Shown here: positions 21,540 to 33,590 of the stretch, piece by piece
How the letters are laid out: every line of letters starts with the position of its first letter
Numbering within the stretch: the first letter of the stretch is position 1
Assembly: GCA_021014325.1 (NCBI GenBank)
Contig: CM037473.1
Location: forward strand, 1,564,501-1,628,500
Direction of reading: 5' to 3'
Origin: Plazaster borealis
Lineage: Eukaryota; Echinodermata; Asteroidea; Forcipulatida; Labidiasteridae
DNA: 64,000 nucleotides
Notes under the pieces: model-generated
What the model was told of the DNA's origin: nothing
Databases searched by the model: none
Seen by the model: only the letters and a program-made list of their open reading frames with translations
Program-made: the position numbers and the translations under genes

Positions 21540-21722
21540 TATTGAGAGAGTTGCGACATGGAGGGACCAGCTTTCTCCGGTCACGTGGTTGCTGGACGCC
21601 ATTTTGTTCCAAAATGCAGTACAACCCAATGGGCAGACTAGTCTGGCACCCTGTATTCGCCAATGCATTTTTTGGAGACAACATGGCTTCTAATCGCAAG
21701 TTGTCGCAACTCTCTCAATAGA
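21540..21722. mobile_element. TA-flanked MITE, TTGAGAGAGTTGCGACA termini
   Basis: Inverted termini of about 17 bp (TTGAGAGAGTTGCGACA and TGTCGCAACTCTCTCAA), each flanked by TA. A minus-strand frame across it (21699-21307) is open for 130 codons but shows no known domain; it looks like a repeat-borne open frame. Confidence 0.75.
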
Positions 21723-22124
21723 CCTTTCTTTTGTTGATAAACAAACCGCGCTGGTTGGCATGGACGGCCGAATGTTAGCAAAACATTCAATCGTGTTAAC
21801 AAATGTTGTGTCAAAATTCAACATTTCTGTAACCTTTCAATCAACCGAAAGTACATACCATGATCGGTTGCTTTGTTTCAAACAAATTCAACACTATTTT
21901 TGAATATTTGTGTAACATTAGTACAAACTGTGGCTATCTGCTTATGCTTTGCATTTATGGCTTTCCATAGTTTTCCAACCTCGGTTGGCAAAAACTCGGG
22001 CTGTGACGTTGCAAAAGAAAGGTCTATACACAGCTCTGCCACGGACCCTCACGGGACGCCCTCACCGACTGTGTGAGTGTGTCTAGTCTACGTCTGTGTG
22101 CTGCGTGTGAGTCGAGTGCAGTCA

Positions 22125-22282
22125 GGGGTGCGTTTTGGCGGCTGTAACCAATAGTTGTTTCTGACGTCATAACCAAAACGGTAACCGAGCTCACAACTCG
22201 GTTGTCGTTCAGTCTGAACAGCAGAACCAACGACCAACAACCAAAACAGTTTTTGGTTACCGCCGCCAAAACGCACCCCAGT
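22125..22282. mobile_element. small MITE, GGGGTGCGTTTTGGCGGC termini
   Basis: GGGGTGCGTTTTGGCGGC followed by GTAACCAA at the left is repeated inverted as TTGGTTACCGCCGCC..GCACCCC at the right. It contains a TGACGTCA (CRE-type) site near 22162. No target duplication could be assigned. Confidence 0.7.
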
Positions 22283-22299
22283 AATCAGTAATGACACTG

Positions 22300-23440
22300 A
22301 TCACATGTATCCTCCCGTGTCCGGTTTTCGATGTACTATGCCTTTTTCTTTGAATTGAAAAAAAAATAATGATGCCATATATCAACTGATGCCCTAATTA
22401 CCTTCCTTTGTTTATAAGAAGTATGTAAAAATATATTAAAACTTGATAGACATTGAAACTTTCTGTTTTGAGTTTGACCTGTTTTCGAGGCAAACAAGAA
22501 AGTATGGTGTCCTGGTGAAGCCATACGCAGAAGAAACATCTGCAGTGACTTCAAGTGTTCTGTGAGACGTTGTGTATGACTCTATAGCCAGCAGTTGTCT
22601 TCATTTTATTCAAAATATTTTTTATTTAATTTTAAAAATTACGATGGTAATTTGCAAAAACTTTAAAAAAAAAAATTTTTTTTAAAAAGTGTCAATAAGT
22701 CTTGGCTTTCAAATTTGATTTTTAAAAAAGTTTTGAATCTTTTTATGTTTCTTAACATTTATAATAAAGCATATCAATAAACAGTGATATTTGAATCACC
22801 AAGCCAATGTTTAAATTTTAATGTTATTAATAATAAATGATATGAGGGTTTAAAAAAAAATTCTCCAGACTGTTAGAAAATGATATAAGGCACATGGCTT
22901 CTTTAAGCCTCTGTATTTTTTTCCCCAGAATGCTCAGCAGAATTTTAAGTCACATGATTTTATCATCGTGAATTGTGAATTGAAAAATTGTTCGATGAAA
23001 CTTTTTCGGCGGGCAAATTTTTGTTATGGCCCCGACAGTATGACATATTTTTGTACCTTGTAGAAATGCCTAAAATACGACAAATTTTTGTAATACAAGT
23101 GCAACTTGCCAGTGGAGCCTCACATAATTCTAAGTTTTGGTCAAAGGAGAGGAGACTCTTTGCTTGGCAAGTCAAACCACAAAAATTGTATCTAGGGACT
23201 GTTTACATCGCGTGCAGACATGGCAGAGAGGTAAAAGATTTGCATCGATTTCAGGGACGCCCTGAAAACAGGACCTCCTACGATACTGACTGCACTAGGC
23301 CATTGACTGAACCACGAACCACGCTTTGGGGCTTTAGCATCTTATAAAATAAACTGATGTTTTTGTCGAATAATTTACAAAAATTAATTCCATGAATTCC
23401 ATTAAAAACACTGAAAACAACAACATGCCTTTTACCTACC
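22300..23440. other. AT-rich spacer upstream of ARPC3, no gene recognised
   Basis: A 119-codon plus-strand open frame at 22988-23347 and a 70-codon minus frame overlap each other without any domain I recognise. No repeat ends seen. Confidence 0.35.
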
Positions 23441-23609
23441 CGTGTCTCGTGGGCGCAGCCATCTTGAAAACACAGATGCATTGTGGTTAAAAATAGTCAC
23501 GTGACATTAGGAAGAGGCAGTGGCCGGTGTACTTCCGCGTTGAGGACTGCGGGTGAAACTGAGTTTTGTTTTCTTGTGTAGTTGAAGAATTGTATAAAAT
23601 CATACCAAA
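23440..23609 (+). promoter_or_regulatory. ARPC3 promoter/5' UTR, possibly bidirectional
   Basis: Contains a palindromic CACGTGAC E-box (about 23498-23505) and a GC-richer stretch (GGCCGGTGTACTTCCGCG, an ETS-type CTTCCG) directly before the first exon; no TATA box. On the minus strand CAAGATGGCTGCGCCC (about 23453-23468) matches the YY1 initiator-like word and also provides an ATG followed by a GGTAGGT donor-like sequence. A divergent transcript is possible but unproven. Confidence 0.5.
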
Positions 23610-26600
23610 ATGCCGGTAAGAAGATGAAGTTTGTCTCAAATAGTTTGTTATATTTATTTTGTGTGACTTTTACAAGTTCTTAAGATCAAATTAACTCAAA
23701 GTTTAAAAATTGTAGGCCTATTTAATTAATAAATTAATTACAATTTAAGTTTAAGAATGCAATACGTTAGTTGCCAATTTAGATCAATTTGTAGTACCTA
23801 CTAGTTGATTTGATTTGGCATGTTTTTTAAAACAATAATTTATATTAAAAAGTAGTCAAAATTCAGACAATAAATCCTCACAGAACTCTACAACAATAAT
23901 AATTCTTTCTAGCAGTAAAATACACGGTAATGGATAGGGCTCATTTACAAATTTTTGAAATTACACTATTCATTTATTGTTGTGTTGTGGTCCAGCAAAT
24001 TGCTGTTTAAAGGGAGGGTATACCTTTGGTAATTACTCCAAAAATTTACTTGGTTCAAAGCATTGCAGCTAATGATAATAATGTGTAACATTTTAAGAAA
24101 CAATTCCCTTCTTCGCGGGATTGTGGTTTTAGAGAATGAGATAAACAAATTATCAGTGTGAGGAGAAACGTTTCTCAGAGATTGTGTATTCCAATTTCCG
24201 GATTATTCTTCATGCGTGGACATAACCACTCCAGATTTTTGGCAATATCTAAAAAACGCTACCACCTTTTGCAATGAAATTTTCACGGGTTTGTTTTATT
24301 GTATATACATTTATAAAGCATTAAAACAATCGAACGGTTCCAAAAACCAAATGAATACTTTGCCTTTAATATATACCTTTTCTAGCCCCACCCACTGGCA
24401 CTAAGTAGCAAAGAAGGTGAACCCTTACAATAGCCACACTTTGTCACTTACTGCCAGTGCCAGCCCATCCAATTGTGCAGCTTACATCAGAGCGCATCCC
24501 CGGTTTTAAAACAAACTTAAAGTTAATGTGTCAATTTTCCCTCTTAGTCTAAGCTTCCCTGAGTGCTTTGGCTGTTGAAATTATTAACCTTTTAAAAAAG
24601 TTATTATGAAATTTTCTCAGAATTCCTTCCTTTTATGGATCGCGGCCATTTTGAAATGACACACAATGCCATCTCAAAATTTGTCACTTGATGTCACTTC
24701 AATTGATGTTAATTTTTGCATCAGACTATAATTTAATTTTTAACCTTTCACCGATGTGTATGAAGCACTGTATTCTCAGTACTTTTCCGAGTTCTGTGAA
24801 AAAAATCAACAGGCAAATCACTCGGTGGGATTCGAACCCATGACCATTGCATTGCTAGAGCAGATGTCTTACCACTAGACCACCGAGCTAGCCCGGTGGC
24901 TAGAGGCAGTTTGAATCCTATGTTTTAGCAGCGGGTACCACAATGATTCAATAGATGTTAATTTGATCAATTTGATCAGATCAAAATCATAATCTAATCT
25001 GGTTTAATAGGGTAATTTTTAAAACAATGGGTAAATAAAGGACAAGTTTTTGTCGATTCTATATTTATGTCTCATAAAATTTTGAATTTGTTGGACATTT
25101 CCTAAAACTAATAATAATTTAACCTAGAAACCTGTGAAAGATTTACTTTCATTTTCTTATTGTGTTTCCTTTCAGGCGTACCACTCTTCTCTCCAAGCTC
25201 CAACGAGTATATGCAAACTAGCGTTGCTTCCACTTAATACCAAGTTTAAAGGTCCTGCTCCTCCAGGTAATGCAACAGAAAAGTTTGAGGGATAATACCA
25301 AAAAAAATTACAATATGGTTGCAGGGTTTTGTCTGTAACTTCTTCCATGACCAGCCAGCGGGACCAGTTTGCTTGTCATTTCACTAGTCCATCAGATTTT
25401 TTGATAGTTCATATTTCATATTAACAGGACTGTGAAATCTCTGCTTTTAGTGCAGAAGTGCCAAAAGAAAAGAAAAAGACAACAAATTTTCTATGTACCT
25501 TTATGGATCTACATACTGTCTTCTATTTTCCTTGCTCCATGGTATACTGTACACACAGGGGCAGCATGCAATGGGCGGTTATTGGCTGTTGGTTGTTGAT
25601 AATTATATCAATATATGATAATTGTATCTTTTAAAATTACCTGTCAGTCAGTTTCCCTTGTGGTTTTTAACTTGATATTTGAATTTAAAACTGTTGCATC
25701 CCCTTAAGGTGATCCACTGGCTGCTGCTTCCCAGGCTGTATCGTAAACTTGGGGTTTGATCCCTGTTTATACGGCAGGTACAGGTTGAATGGCTTCTGAC
25801 TGGCACCCCCGAACAAAGATAATTGACAAATTAGTTAGGGAGACCGCCAACATAGGGGTAGATAGCTCAGCTCAGACTTCTTGTTATTATTTTTTTAAAG
25901 GTATTGTACAGGATTGGTGAGGATACGATCATTGTTTAATTTTAGTCTGAAAGCATACAGATTATGAAGTTCATACTAGAACCATTTTTTTCTATGAAAT
26001 ATTTCTCCTCTAAAATGAAGTCATATTCGAGAAAACCGTATCTGAAAACCTTAACAAAAACTGCATTAACTGATTTCGGTTGTTATAAGCAAAATTAAGG
26101 ACAATGTGTTTACATGCTGAAAATTGTGCCATGGTTTTTCATTGACTTTTTCCTGACTTTAAGTCCAAATTTTCACAGGTTTGCTATTTCTTGTATATTA
26201 AGGTTGATTAAACAAAACATGAACACTGTCTGCGACTATCTTGTCAGCTCTACCAATCCTGTGATTGAAATCTTGATGATACTTAATGATAATTTGTTTT
26301 CCAAAATTGTAACGGTTACACTGTTTTTTTCCTCCTGTGTTCAAGGTGATGGAAACAATGACATCATCGATGAGTCAATGTCTTACTTCAAGGCCAATGT
26401 CTTCTTCAGAACCTATGAAATCAAAGTAAGGAGCCACAAGCTTTTACTTTTCATGGAAGGTTAAAAGATGTTAAATTTGCATCGGGATAAAGAATATTAT
26501 TTGGTTTAACCCATACACCGATGTACATTCAGTACTTTCCTGTGAAAAGAAATTCCACAGGCATATTACTTGGGTGGGATTTGAACTCACGATCTTTGTT

Positions 26601-27882
26601 TTCTAGAGCAGATGTCTTACCACTAGACCACCAAGATTGCCCTTCAGCTAGAGGCAGTTCGAATCCTATTTTAGCAGCGGGCACCGCAACAATTTACATG
26701 TTCAAAATGGAAGTTGTTTTAAGTTGCTTGGAGAAATGCATTATAATAGTAACCAAGGATGCCTCATAAGTGAACTTAATCACTGTAGCTCGCAAGCCTG
26801 AGGAAACCTGTAGACAAGGGTGCTTGCTATGTGAACCAGAAACCCCTACTCTTCCATGATATGCGTTCTGGGTTTTTGTTACATGCACTACCAATCCTAG
26901 TACATGGGACCTACAGCTTAATGTCCCATCTGAAGGACAAAGCAATTATGGTAAAGCATCTTGCTCAACGATGCAAGTGCCACGACTGGGACTCAAAACC
27001 AGGCTAGTGATTAAATCAAGCCCTATTTTACTCTGAAAATACCCAAAGGTGCACAACTTTAAGTATCCAGAAGATTGTTGTTTTTTTACCCGCATCAAGC
27101 CAGAATAGTCGGACACTCATTTCAAACTTCTATGTTTTGTGTTATTTTGCAGAGTGAGGCAGACAGAGTTCTTATCTACATCACACTTTACATCACTGAG
27201 TGCCTTAAGAAGCTGCAGAAGGTAGGTTCTGTCGTCGTTTAATTGATACTAGTAAGCACCCATCTGAATTATTACAGAAAAACTTAGTTTTAAAAGTGTT
27301 TTCTGTGAAGCACCAGAAATTTTACAATGGACTGTTTTGTGTAATTTGTTAATTTTGTACAACACAATACTGATAATTTGCATGTTATTCTTTTACCTAT
27401 TTTGTTGACAGAAATGACAATTGTTATCATAATGTTTGCTATTGTCACTATCAATGTCATTTGTAATTTGTTTATATATATATGAATGACAGTAAATGGA
27501 TGGCAGTTGATGTATTGTTTTATCTTGAGCATTGTTCACAATGTGCTTGTTTGCATTAATGTTTACACATGAGTTTTCTATCTTCCCCCACCCCCCCACC
27601 CCCCTCTCTCTCTCACCCGAAAACCTTCTCCTCTGCTCTTTTGAGAAATTGTTGAGAATGTGACAATGAGTTGTGATTTTGCTGTACACATAGCATTTTG
27701 AAGACAATTTTTTCACTTGCATCCCATATTTTTTATGCAGAGTGTCCCTATTTTGCCTTTTATGTATTGTGTCTTGTGAAACATTCTTAAGATGAGTGTT
27801 TTACCTCTAAATATATGCCTTGTACTTAATGTTTCACTGGCTCAGTGTTGCTTTTTGGTGATTGTGCTATTATACATGTAGT

Positions 27883-27921
<39 letters not shown>

Positions 27922-30203
27922 TTTCCCATGGGTCCCATGTTGCATTTGTTTCTCCCTTGGGTGCAATTTGCAGTATTGTGTTACCGTGTGAGAGCGTGTT
28001 TGAACCCAGTTTTCATGATGCTAAACAAGTAAAACAAACTGGGTTTTTTTATTGTTGTTACTATCATTATTATTTATTTGGCCATTGATACAAGAAAACA
28101 ACATACAGACAGTCAAAATAAGTTAAAACCATAATTGTGATGCAAGGAAATTCCCCGATGAAAGCGCCCCCACGCAGTCAAAAATACGGCCAATTGATTT
28201 AATGTTCTGTAATTTCACGGCAAGCACCAAAACAAAATTATTGAGGTACTGTTCAACTATTGTTTACTGTTTGTATACTGTATGATTTCTTTAAAATGAT
28301 GGAATTGAAAGATCTGAAACCCTATCTCACTGAAGCTCTGAGCCTTACATTTATAGGAACCTCCACCACTCATTATTGGCTCTGATAAGGGTACCATACT
28401 AGACTCCATGCCAACATTTGTTGATTGGCTGTTATGTTCTAAATTCAGCAGATTTGAACAAGACTAAGAAAGGGAACTTTGAAAGTAGCTTAGAGTTAAA
28501 TATTAAAAGAAAAATGCAGGTATATTTTTTCACTATTTTGAATAATGTAATATTTTATATTTTCTTTCAAAAACCGATAACAAACTAAAGTGACCTCTTG
28601 CCTTTGTTTCTCACCAGTTAGATTGAAATCTAATCCTTAATATTTTGGTTTTCATTTCAGTCTGCATCCAAGGTCAATGCTAAGAAGGACCTCCACAGTC
28701 TTGCTATAACTAACTTTGACATTCCTGGTGATCCAAGGTTCCCTTTGAACGCCATGTACCAGAAGCCATCTAACAAGAATGAAGCAGGTTAGAAACAGAA
28801 TTTATGATGAGGCTCTTAGTTAACTCTTTCAGTGCCAAGTTCGTACATGTACGATCTATTTTGTGTATTCCGAAAATGCCAATATTGTACATGTACGATC
28901 TATTTTATGTATTCCGAAAATGACAATATCGTACATGTACGATCTATTTTATGTATTCCGAAAATGCCAATATCGTACATGTACGATCTGTTTTATGTAA
29001 TCAAAAAGTGCCATCAATCGTACATGTATGACCCATAATATAAATGTTATCACGAGAGGGCATTATCACTCTAACGTAGTATACAATTTCGTACAAGTAC
29101 GACCTTTTTCTCTAGGTTTTATTCGGGTTCTTGCAAGAGGGCGCATCGTTTTCTGAGCTTTTCTAATGTATTCTATTTTGAGCTCTGATCGATACCGCCA
29201 TAGGGCGATCGATCGTCTGCTTGTTTTTAATTACACTTTGAAACAATGGCAGCCCCCAGGAAACGTACACGCTTTACTTCCCAATCTATCACTCTTTAAT
29301 GAAAAACTTCGGGATTTCAGGATGTACCAAGGCAACACAAATCAGCAAGATACATTTTGTTTGGTGAATAAGACTTTTTAAATATTTTTTTTACCGAATT
29401 TTGAAAACCTTAAAAAAATGAGCACTTTCGGGTCAAAACACAAACCATTATTGCTTCGTCCTTCGGATGGGACGTGAAGCTGTAGGTCCAGTGTGTTGTG
29501 TGATGCATGTAAAAGAACCCAGTCATTTATCTTTAAGAGACTGGGTTTGCCCCGGTGTTTTTGGCACCTTGTATACCCTCACGGAAAGGATATTAAATGC
29601 AACAGCAGCTAAAAAGAAACCCTAGTTTGAATGAATTAGGGAATTTGAATGCGTGTTAAGGAAAACCTGTATTACATGTATTCGATTTGAAAGAGTTCAT
29701 TCATAAAAACCACTTAGTTTTTGAGATAACTGTACCCTGTGTGACCCTGTTCCATTCAGGCGAGGGGGAAGAAGTGCCACAAAGCCCTTTGCAGAGAGGT
29801 GCTGGGAAAAAAATTTATAATGAGGGAAAAAGGAATGCGCAGAACTTTGTAGTAAAACAGATGTGATTTGGAAATGGAAGTTGTAGAATTGAAAGAAAAA
29901 TTGCACCAACATTTGCTAATTCACAGACATATGTTTCCTAACTTTTTGAAACAAAATGGCATTCCAAAAAGATTAAGATTTTTTGTATTCATTTGTTGCA
30001 TTTATTGAATTATTTTAATTTTTCCAATTCTCTGTAATTCAACAGATCAAGTTCGACTTTACCTGACCCAGATTCGGCAAGAGACTGGACAGCGTCTTGT
30101 AGAAAAAGTCTTCGATCCGGCAACAGATAAACCAAGCAAGTGGTGGATGTGCTTTACTAAGAGAAAGTTCATGGAGAAGAGTCTTTCGGCACCTGGCCAA
30201 TAA
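23610..30203 (+). CDS. ARPC3: actin-related protein 2/3 complex subunit 3 (p21-Arc), complete, six exons
   Basis: Exons: 23610-23615, 25176-25266, 26346-26425, 27153-27221, 28661-28787, 30046-30203 (stop 30201-30203). All introns are GT-AG and phases join to a 176-residue protein; human ARPC3 is 178. Exon 1 encodes only Met-Pro before GTAAGA. Recognisable family segments: [88 protein letters not shown] and the C-terminal SLSAPGQ. ARPC3 is a helical subunit of the seven-protein Arp2/3 complex that nucleates branched actin filaments in the cytoplasm. Introns 1-5 (about 1560, 1079, 727, 1439, 1258 bp) carry MITEs, SINE pieces and a tandem repeat. No frame damage. Confidence 0.98.
24005..24370. 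mobile_element. TTAA-family MITE in ARPC3 intron 1
   Basis: TTTAAAGGGAGGGTATACC left end and ATACTTTGCCTTTAAT right end. The middle has GAGAAACGTTTCTCAG and GCGTGGACATAACCACTCC, shared with 30371 and 40201 copies. Confidence 0.8.
24820..24900 (-). repeat. tRNA-like SINE head (copy 1)
   Basis: On the minus strand GTGGTCTAGTGGTAAGACAT fits a tRNA D-arm/A box and GGGTTCGAATCCCA fits the B box/T arm. A related copy is at 26565-26645, and both are followed by AGCGGGTACC/AGCGGGCACC with shared flanks, so they are interspersed repeats rather than functional tRNA genes. Acceptor-stem pairing is poor. Confidence 0.65.
25895..26310. mobile_element. MITE (AAAGGTATTGTACAGGATTGG family), 3' end unclear
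   Basis: The left end AAAGGTATTGTACAGGATTG and the body (GAAATCAGTTAATGCAG and GACTTCATTT blocks inverted) match the complete copy at 31211-31577. Its right side approaches ARPC3 exon 3 at 26346. TCAGCTCTACCAATCCTGTG is the expected right end near 26245-26265. Confidence 0.65.
26565..26700 (-). repeat. tRNA-like SINE head (copy 2)
   Basis: Minus strand GTGGTCTAGTGGTAAGACAT and GTGAGTTCAAATCCCACCC. Same repeat as 24820-24900, including the AGCGGG(C/T)ACCGCAAC flank. In ARPC3 intron 3. Confidence 0.65.
26765..27000 (-). mobile_element. SINE body in ARPC3 intron 3
   Basis: Reverse complement of the central domain and 3' part of the SINE at 11926-12303 (GTCCTTCAGATGGGACATTA, AAAAACCCAGAACGC, CAGGTTTCCTCAGGCTTGC). 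It ends at the GGGACTCAAAACC remnant of the B box near 27000. Tail and tRNA head are incomplete. Confidence 0.75.
27878..27925. repeat. (TTTA)n microsatellite
   Basis: About 11 perfect TTTA units in ARPC3 intron 4. Confidence 0.95.
27980..28205. mobile_element. MITE with inverted GAGGGCG..GCAGTCAAAAATACGG ends, diverged copy
   Basis: 28160-28205 (AAAGCGCCCCCACGCAGTC, AAAAATACGGCCAATT) matches 32535-32580. The better-preserved copy at 32335-32580 has the matching inverted left end AATTCGCCGTATTTTTGACTG. Body words such as GATGCAAG and ACATACAGACAG are shared. Confidence 0.6.
28838..29036. repeat. ~45-bp tandem repeat with CGTACATGTACG palindromes
   Basis: Four to five units: (C)GTACATGTACGATCTATTTT, ATGTATTCCGAAAATGCCAA, TATC. 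Each unit is centred on the 12-bp palindrome CGTACATGTACG. A diverged half-unit TTTCGTACAAGTACGACC lies at 29088-29105. It sits in ARPC3 intron 5, 50 bp after exon 5. The open frame across it (28832-29038) is just the repeat. Confidence 0.9.
29450..29610 (+). repeat. partial SINE central domain in ARPC3 intron 5
   Basis: CGTCCTTCGGATGGGACGTG and GTAAAAGAACCCAG match the SINE at 11926. No tRNA head or tail is preserved. Confidence 0.65.
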
Positions 30204-30370
30204 AGAGGGTCATGTAAAGGTCGAAGGTCATGGAATGAATGTCGGTCTGTCTTAATATTTTAATATACTCCAGCCTATTACCAGGCATGCAACTTTTCTT
30301 CAGCTGATCAGCTTATTTCCTGAATGTTGGTACTCGGCTGTATCACAGGGTTTGGGTTTGCGCTTGACTT

Positions 30371-30779
30371 GTTGAAGGGTCTGTATACGTTTGGTAATGA
30401 CTCTGAAAATTAATGGCATTAAAAACTTACTTGGTAAGAAGTACAGCAGCTTTGGATAGTATAATGCATTTTAAGAAACTTTTCACTTTGAAGTAATGTG
30501 GTTATGGAAAAATATATTGGGTTTTTATCCAAACAAATTTGAATCTGAGATTCTGAGAAGCGTACCTGACAGATACGTTTCTCAGATTGCTTGTTCAAAT
30601 TGCAGATAATTCTTCCAGCGTGGACATAACCGCTCCAGATTTTCGGCAATATCTAAAAAACGCTACCACCTTTTGAAATGAAATTTTCACAGGTTAGTTT
30701 GATGGTATATATCTACAACTATATAGGATGGAAACAAACAGTGGGTTCCAATAACCAAACGTACACAATTCCCTTTAAG
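30371..30779. mobile_element. TTAA-family MITE, long version
   Basis: GAAGGGTCTGTATACGTTTGG left end; AACCAAACGTACACAATTCC and CTTTAA right end. It carries the internal palindrome TGAGAAGCGTACCTGACAGA.. and CGTGGACATAACCGCTCC. Relatives are at 33378, 35666, 40201 and 41193. Located 170 bp beyond the ARPC3 stop codon. Confidence 0.85.
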
Positions 30780-31210
30780 TGTCTGGCCAGCAGGACAAGT
30801 TAACTTGTCATTTCACTAGTCCATCTGCGTTTTCACTCCCGGTAGTCCATATTTCAAATGAAATGGATGCTTTTAAACACTGAACTAGCCAGTCGGACCA
30901 CCTGGAGTGAATGTTGACTGGATGTTTTAACTGGAAAATTGGAAAACACAGTTGTATGCCTGTATTACTCAGAAGGTATTTTTGTCATTGTCACCCAAGA
31001 GTTCCCTGATACCATTGATAAGTTTGAATTGATGTTTTCAGCTGTGGCTATGGCTAGATTGCAGTCATAGCCGCAGCCAAAGTCATTTGATTCGGATGCA
31101 GCGATACTCTCAACTTTAGAACTAGGTTTTTATTGGAGTTTTTGCTACGTTAGGCGTCAGTAGACATACCAGGTTATTTTCTATTACTGGCGTAATTTTG
31201 AGCATTTTCC

Positions 31211-31577
31211 TCAAAGGTATTATACAGGATTGGTAGAGCTGACAAAATAGTCGCAGACTGTGTTAATTTTTGTGTGTGGGAACCATATACTTGAAATAAC
31301 AAACCTGTGAAAATTTGAACTTAATCTGCTTTGTGAGTCAGGAGAAAATCGTGAAAAACCATGCATAATTTTCAGCATGTAAACACATTTTCCTTAATTT
31401 TGCTTATAACAACCGAAATCAGTTAATGCAGTTTTTGTTAAGGTTTTCAGATACAGTTTTCTTGAATATGACTTCATTTCAGAGTGAAATATTGAACGTC
31501 ATAAACAGTAAGCTTTCAGACAAAAATGAAAAAATTATGTGTTTTCTATCCTTACCAATTCTGTATAATGCCTTTAA
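31211..31577. mobile_element. MITE, AAAGGTATTATACAGGATTGGT termini
   Basis: Left AAAGGTATTATACAGGATTG and right CCAATTCTGTATAATGCCTTT are inverted. The same family as the ARPC3 intron copy at 25895. Confidence 0.8.
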
Positions 31578-32334
31578 ACTCTTATTTTTATCTAAGTAGT
31601 TTATCAGAAAAAGAAATCATTCTGTCCAAGCATCTGTACGCTGCATAACTAAAGATGAGACCCCAATTGCATGGCCCAGCTTACGTCGAAATTGTGTGCT
31701 TACAAGGCCCAATAAAAAGCGTAGTTCTGTGGGTTGTAGGTGTAGATTTCAGCAATAACGCAGTGCTATGAAATAGGGCCTGTTAAATATCAAAGTAGAT
31801 GAGACCTTTTTTTTCAGGGCTTTTATCTTCTTCTTTTGTGTACAACCATGTTTCTACAGGCCAGGAAGGGGGGGCTGGTATTAAAACTTTTCAGACACAT
31901 AAAAAACAATGAGTTATTTCACCATTCAAAACCACAATAGTGAAAGGTTTCAAATGGTGCATCAACTTATTCGAAAAAAGGTACCAAAAGTAGGGGGGTT
32001 AAGAATTTAAATTATGTAATTCTTGATTTTGGGAGATGAACTATTATTATTGACTTGGTTATACGACATAGCTTGGAAATTTTCTAGTGTAAAAGAACAG
32101 TCTGTAACATTTCACAAACTTGAATACAAAATTAATAAATCTTTATTTGAAATCACTCCTGAATTGTCGATTTGTTTACATTCCTTGCCCCACTTTGGCT
32201 CTATGTTATAAACCTGCTGAGCAGGAAAACAATCGCTTCATACAAAGTAGTCGGGAACCAGTTACAAGCAATGTTCATTGCATGGCATTGTGATTGGTAT
32301 CAGCTTATGCTGAGAATGATACTGGATCTCTTCT

Positions 32335-32582
32335 ACATCTGTTCAATTCGCCGTATTTTTGACTGCCGCGCGAGGGCGTTTGTGGACCAATTTTTACGTG
32401 ATGAAAACAAGTAAACAAACAGGTTTTTTCATTTTTGTTATTCCTATGTTTATGTATTTCGTCGATGATGCAAGAAAACTACATACAGGCAATTAAAATA
32501 AGATGAAACTGTAATTGTGATGCAAGACACTCCCTGAAGAAAGCGCCCTCATGCGGTCAAAAATATGGTCAATTTACTAAAA
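32335..32582. mobile_element. MITE with inverted AATT(C)GCCGTATTTTTGACTG ends
   Basis: AATTCGCCGTATTTTTGACTG and GCGAGGGCGTTTG at the left pair with GCGCCCTCATGCGGTC and AAAAATATGGTCAATTT at the right. The body matches 27980-28205. Confidence 0.7.
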
Positions 32583-33377
32583 CATTTCAATATCTCATAA
32601 ATGCTTATTATATTATTCAACCCAAAGTCTTTATAAACTACTTATACGCAAATGTTGAATTGTATTACTTTTAATTATATTCTCTTTTAGTATAACAATA
32701 TTTGTATTACTAACTAGACGGTAACAAATAATTTGCAAATAACTCTGAGTAAATTTAGATCTCGGTTTTCGTAAACTATTACACCTGCTCTTCTTAAGAT
32801 AAACCACACCATAAAGTATCTACACTTTTCCAGAATCAAACGATATGCAATGATACAAAAGCTGTGAATTATATATATATTTTTTTTAGTGCAACTACTT
32901 TTTTTCCATACAAATTTGCACTCACAAACCAACAAACAAACAAACAAAATGGGACAAAACCTGGAAAACAGGACAATATCAAACTACAATTAAACCGTAA
33001 AACTCCACTTTGTGATAAACTTATGCATTGTATTTGAATTAATCGCTATCATTTTTTCCAATTCATAATTATGTTTTACTAAGGGTAGTGAAATTCGGCC
33101 TTTGTTTATTGAATCTACCTAAGTTTTAAAATGTCATCTTCTTAGTCAGCAGAATACAAAGATTTAACAGTAAGCTCGGTTGGTCGGTGTTTGGACCAAA
33201 GAGAATGGATTTAAAACTTAAAAGTAATTTCCTCCTTTGACAAGCCTTTCCACCAAGCTTTGAACTCTTTCCAAATAGGTTTTGTAAATTCACAATCAAA
33301 AAACAGATGTTTCATTGTCTCCAGAAACTTGGAACAGAAGGAGCATCTTGAACCAAACGATATGCACTTTGTATCCC

Positions 33378-33535
33378 CAAATATTTGAGAAGCGTTACTG
33401 ACAGTAACGTTTCTCCGATTGTGTATTCCAATTGCAGATTATTCTTCCTGCGTGGGCATAACCGCTCCAGACAATACCTCAAAAACAACACCTTTTGAAA
33501 TGAAATTTCACAGGTTAGTTTTATGGTACAACTAT

Positions 33536-33590
<55 letters not shown>

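Noticed and set aside
21307..21699. 130-codon minus-strand frame as a host gene
   Set aside because: It overlaps a TA-flanked MITE with inverted termini and has no domain; more likely repeat-derived.
22988..23347. 119-codon plus-strand frame upstream of ARPC3
   Set aside because: An overlapping minus-strand frame is equally open and no motif is recognisable; not enough to call a gene.
24820..24900. Functional tRNA gene
   Set aside because: A and B boxes are present but the acceptor stem does not pair well, and a diverged second copy with shared non-tRNA flanks at 26565 shows it is a SINE-type repeat.
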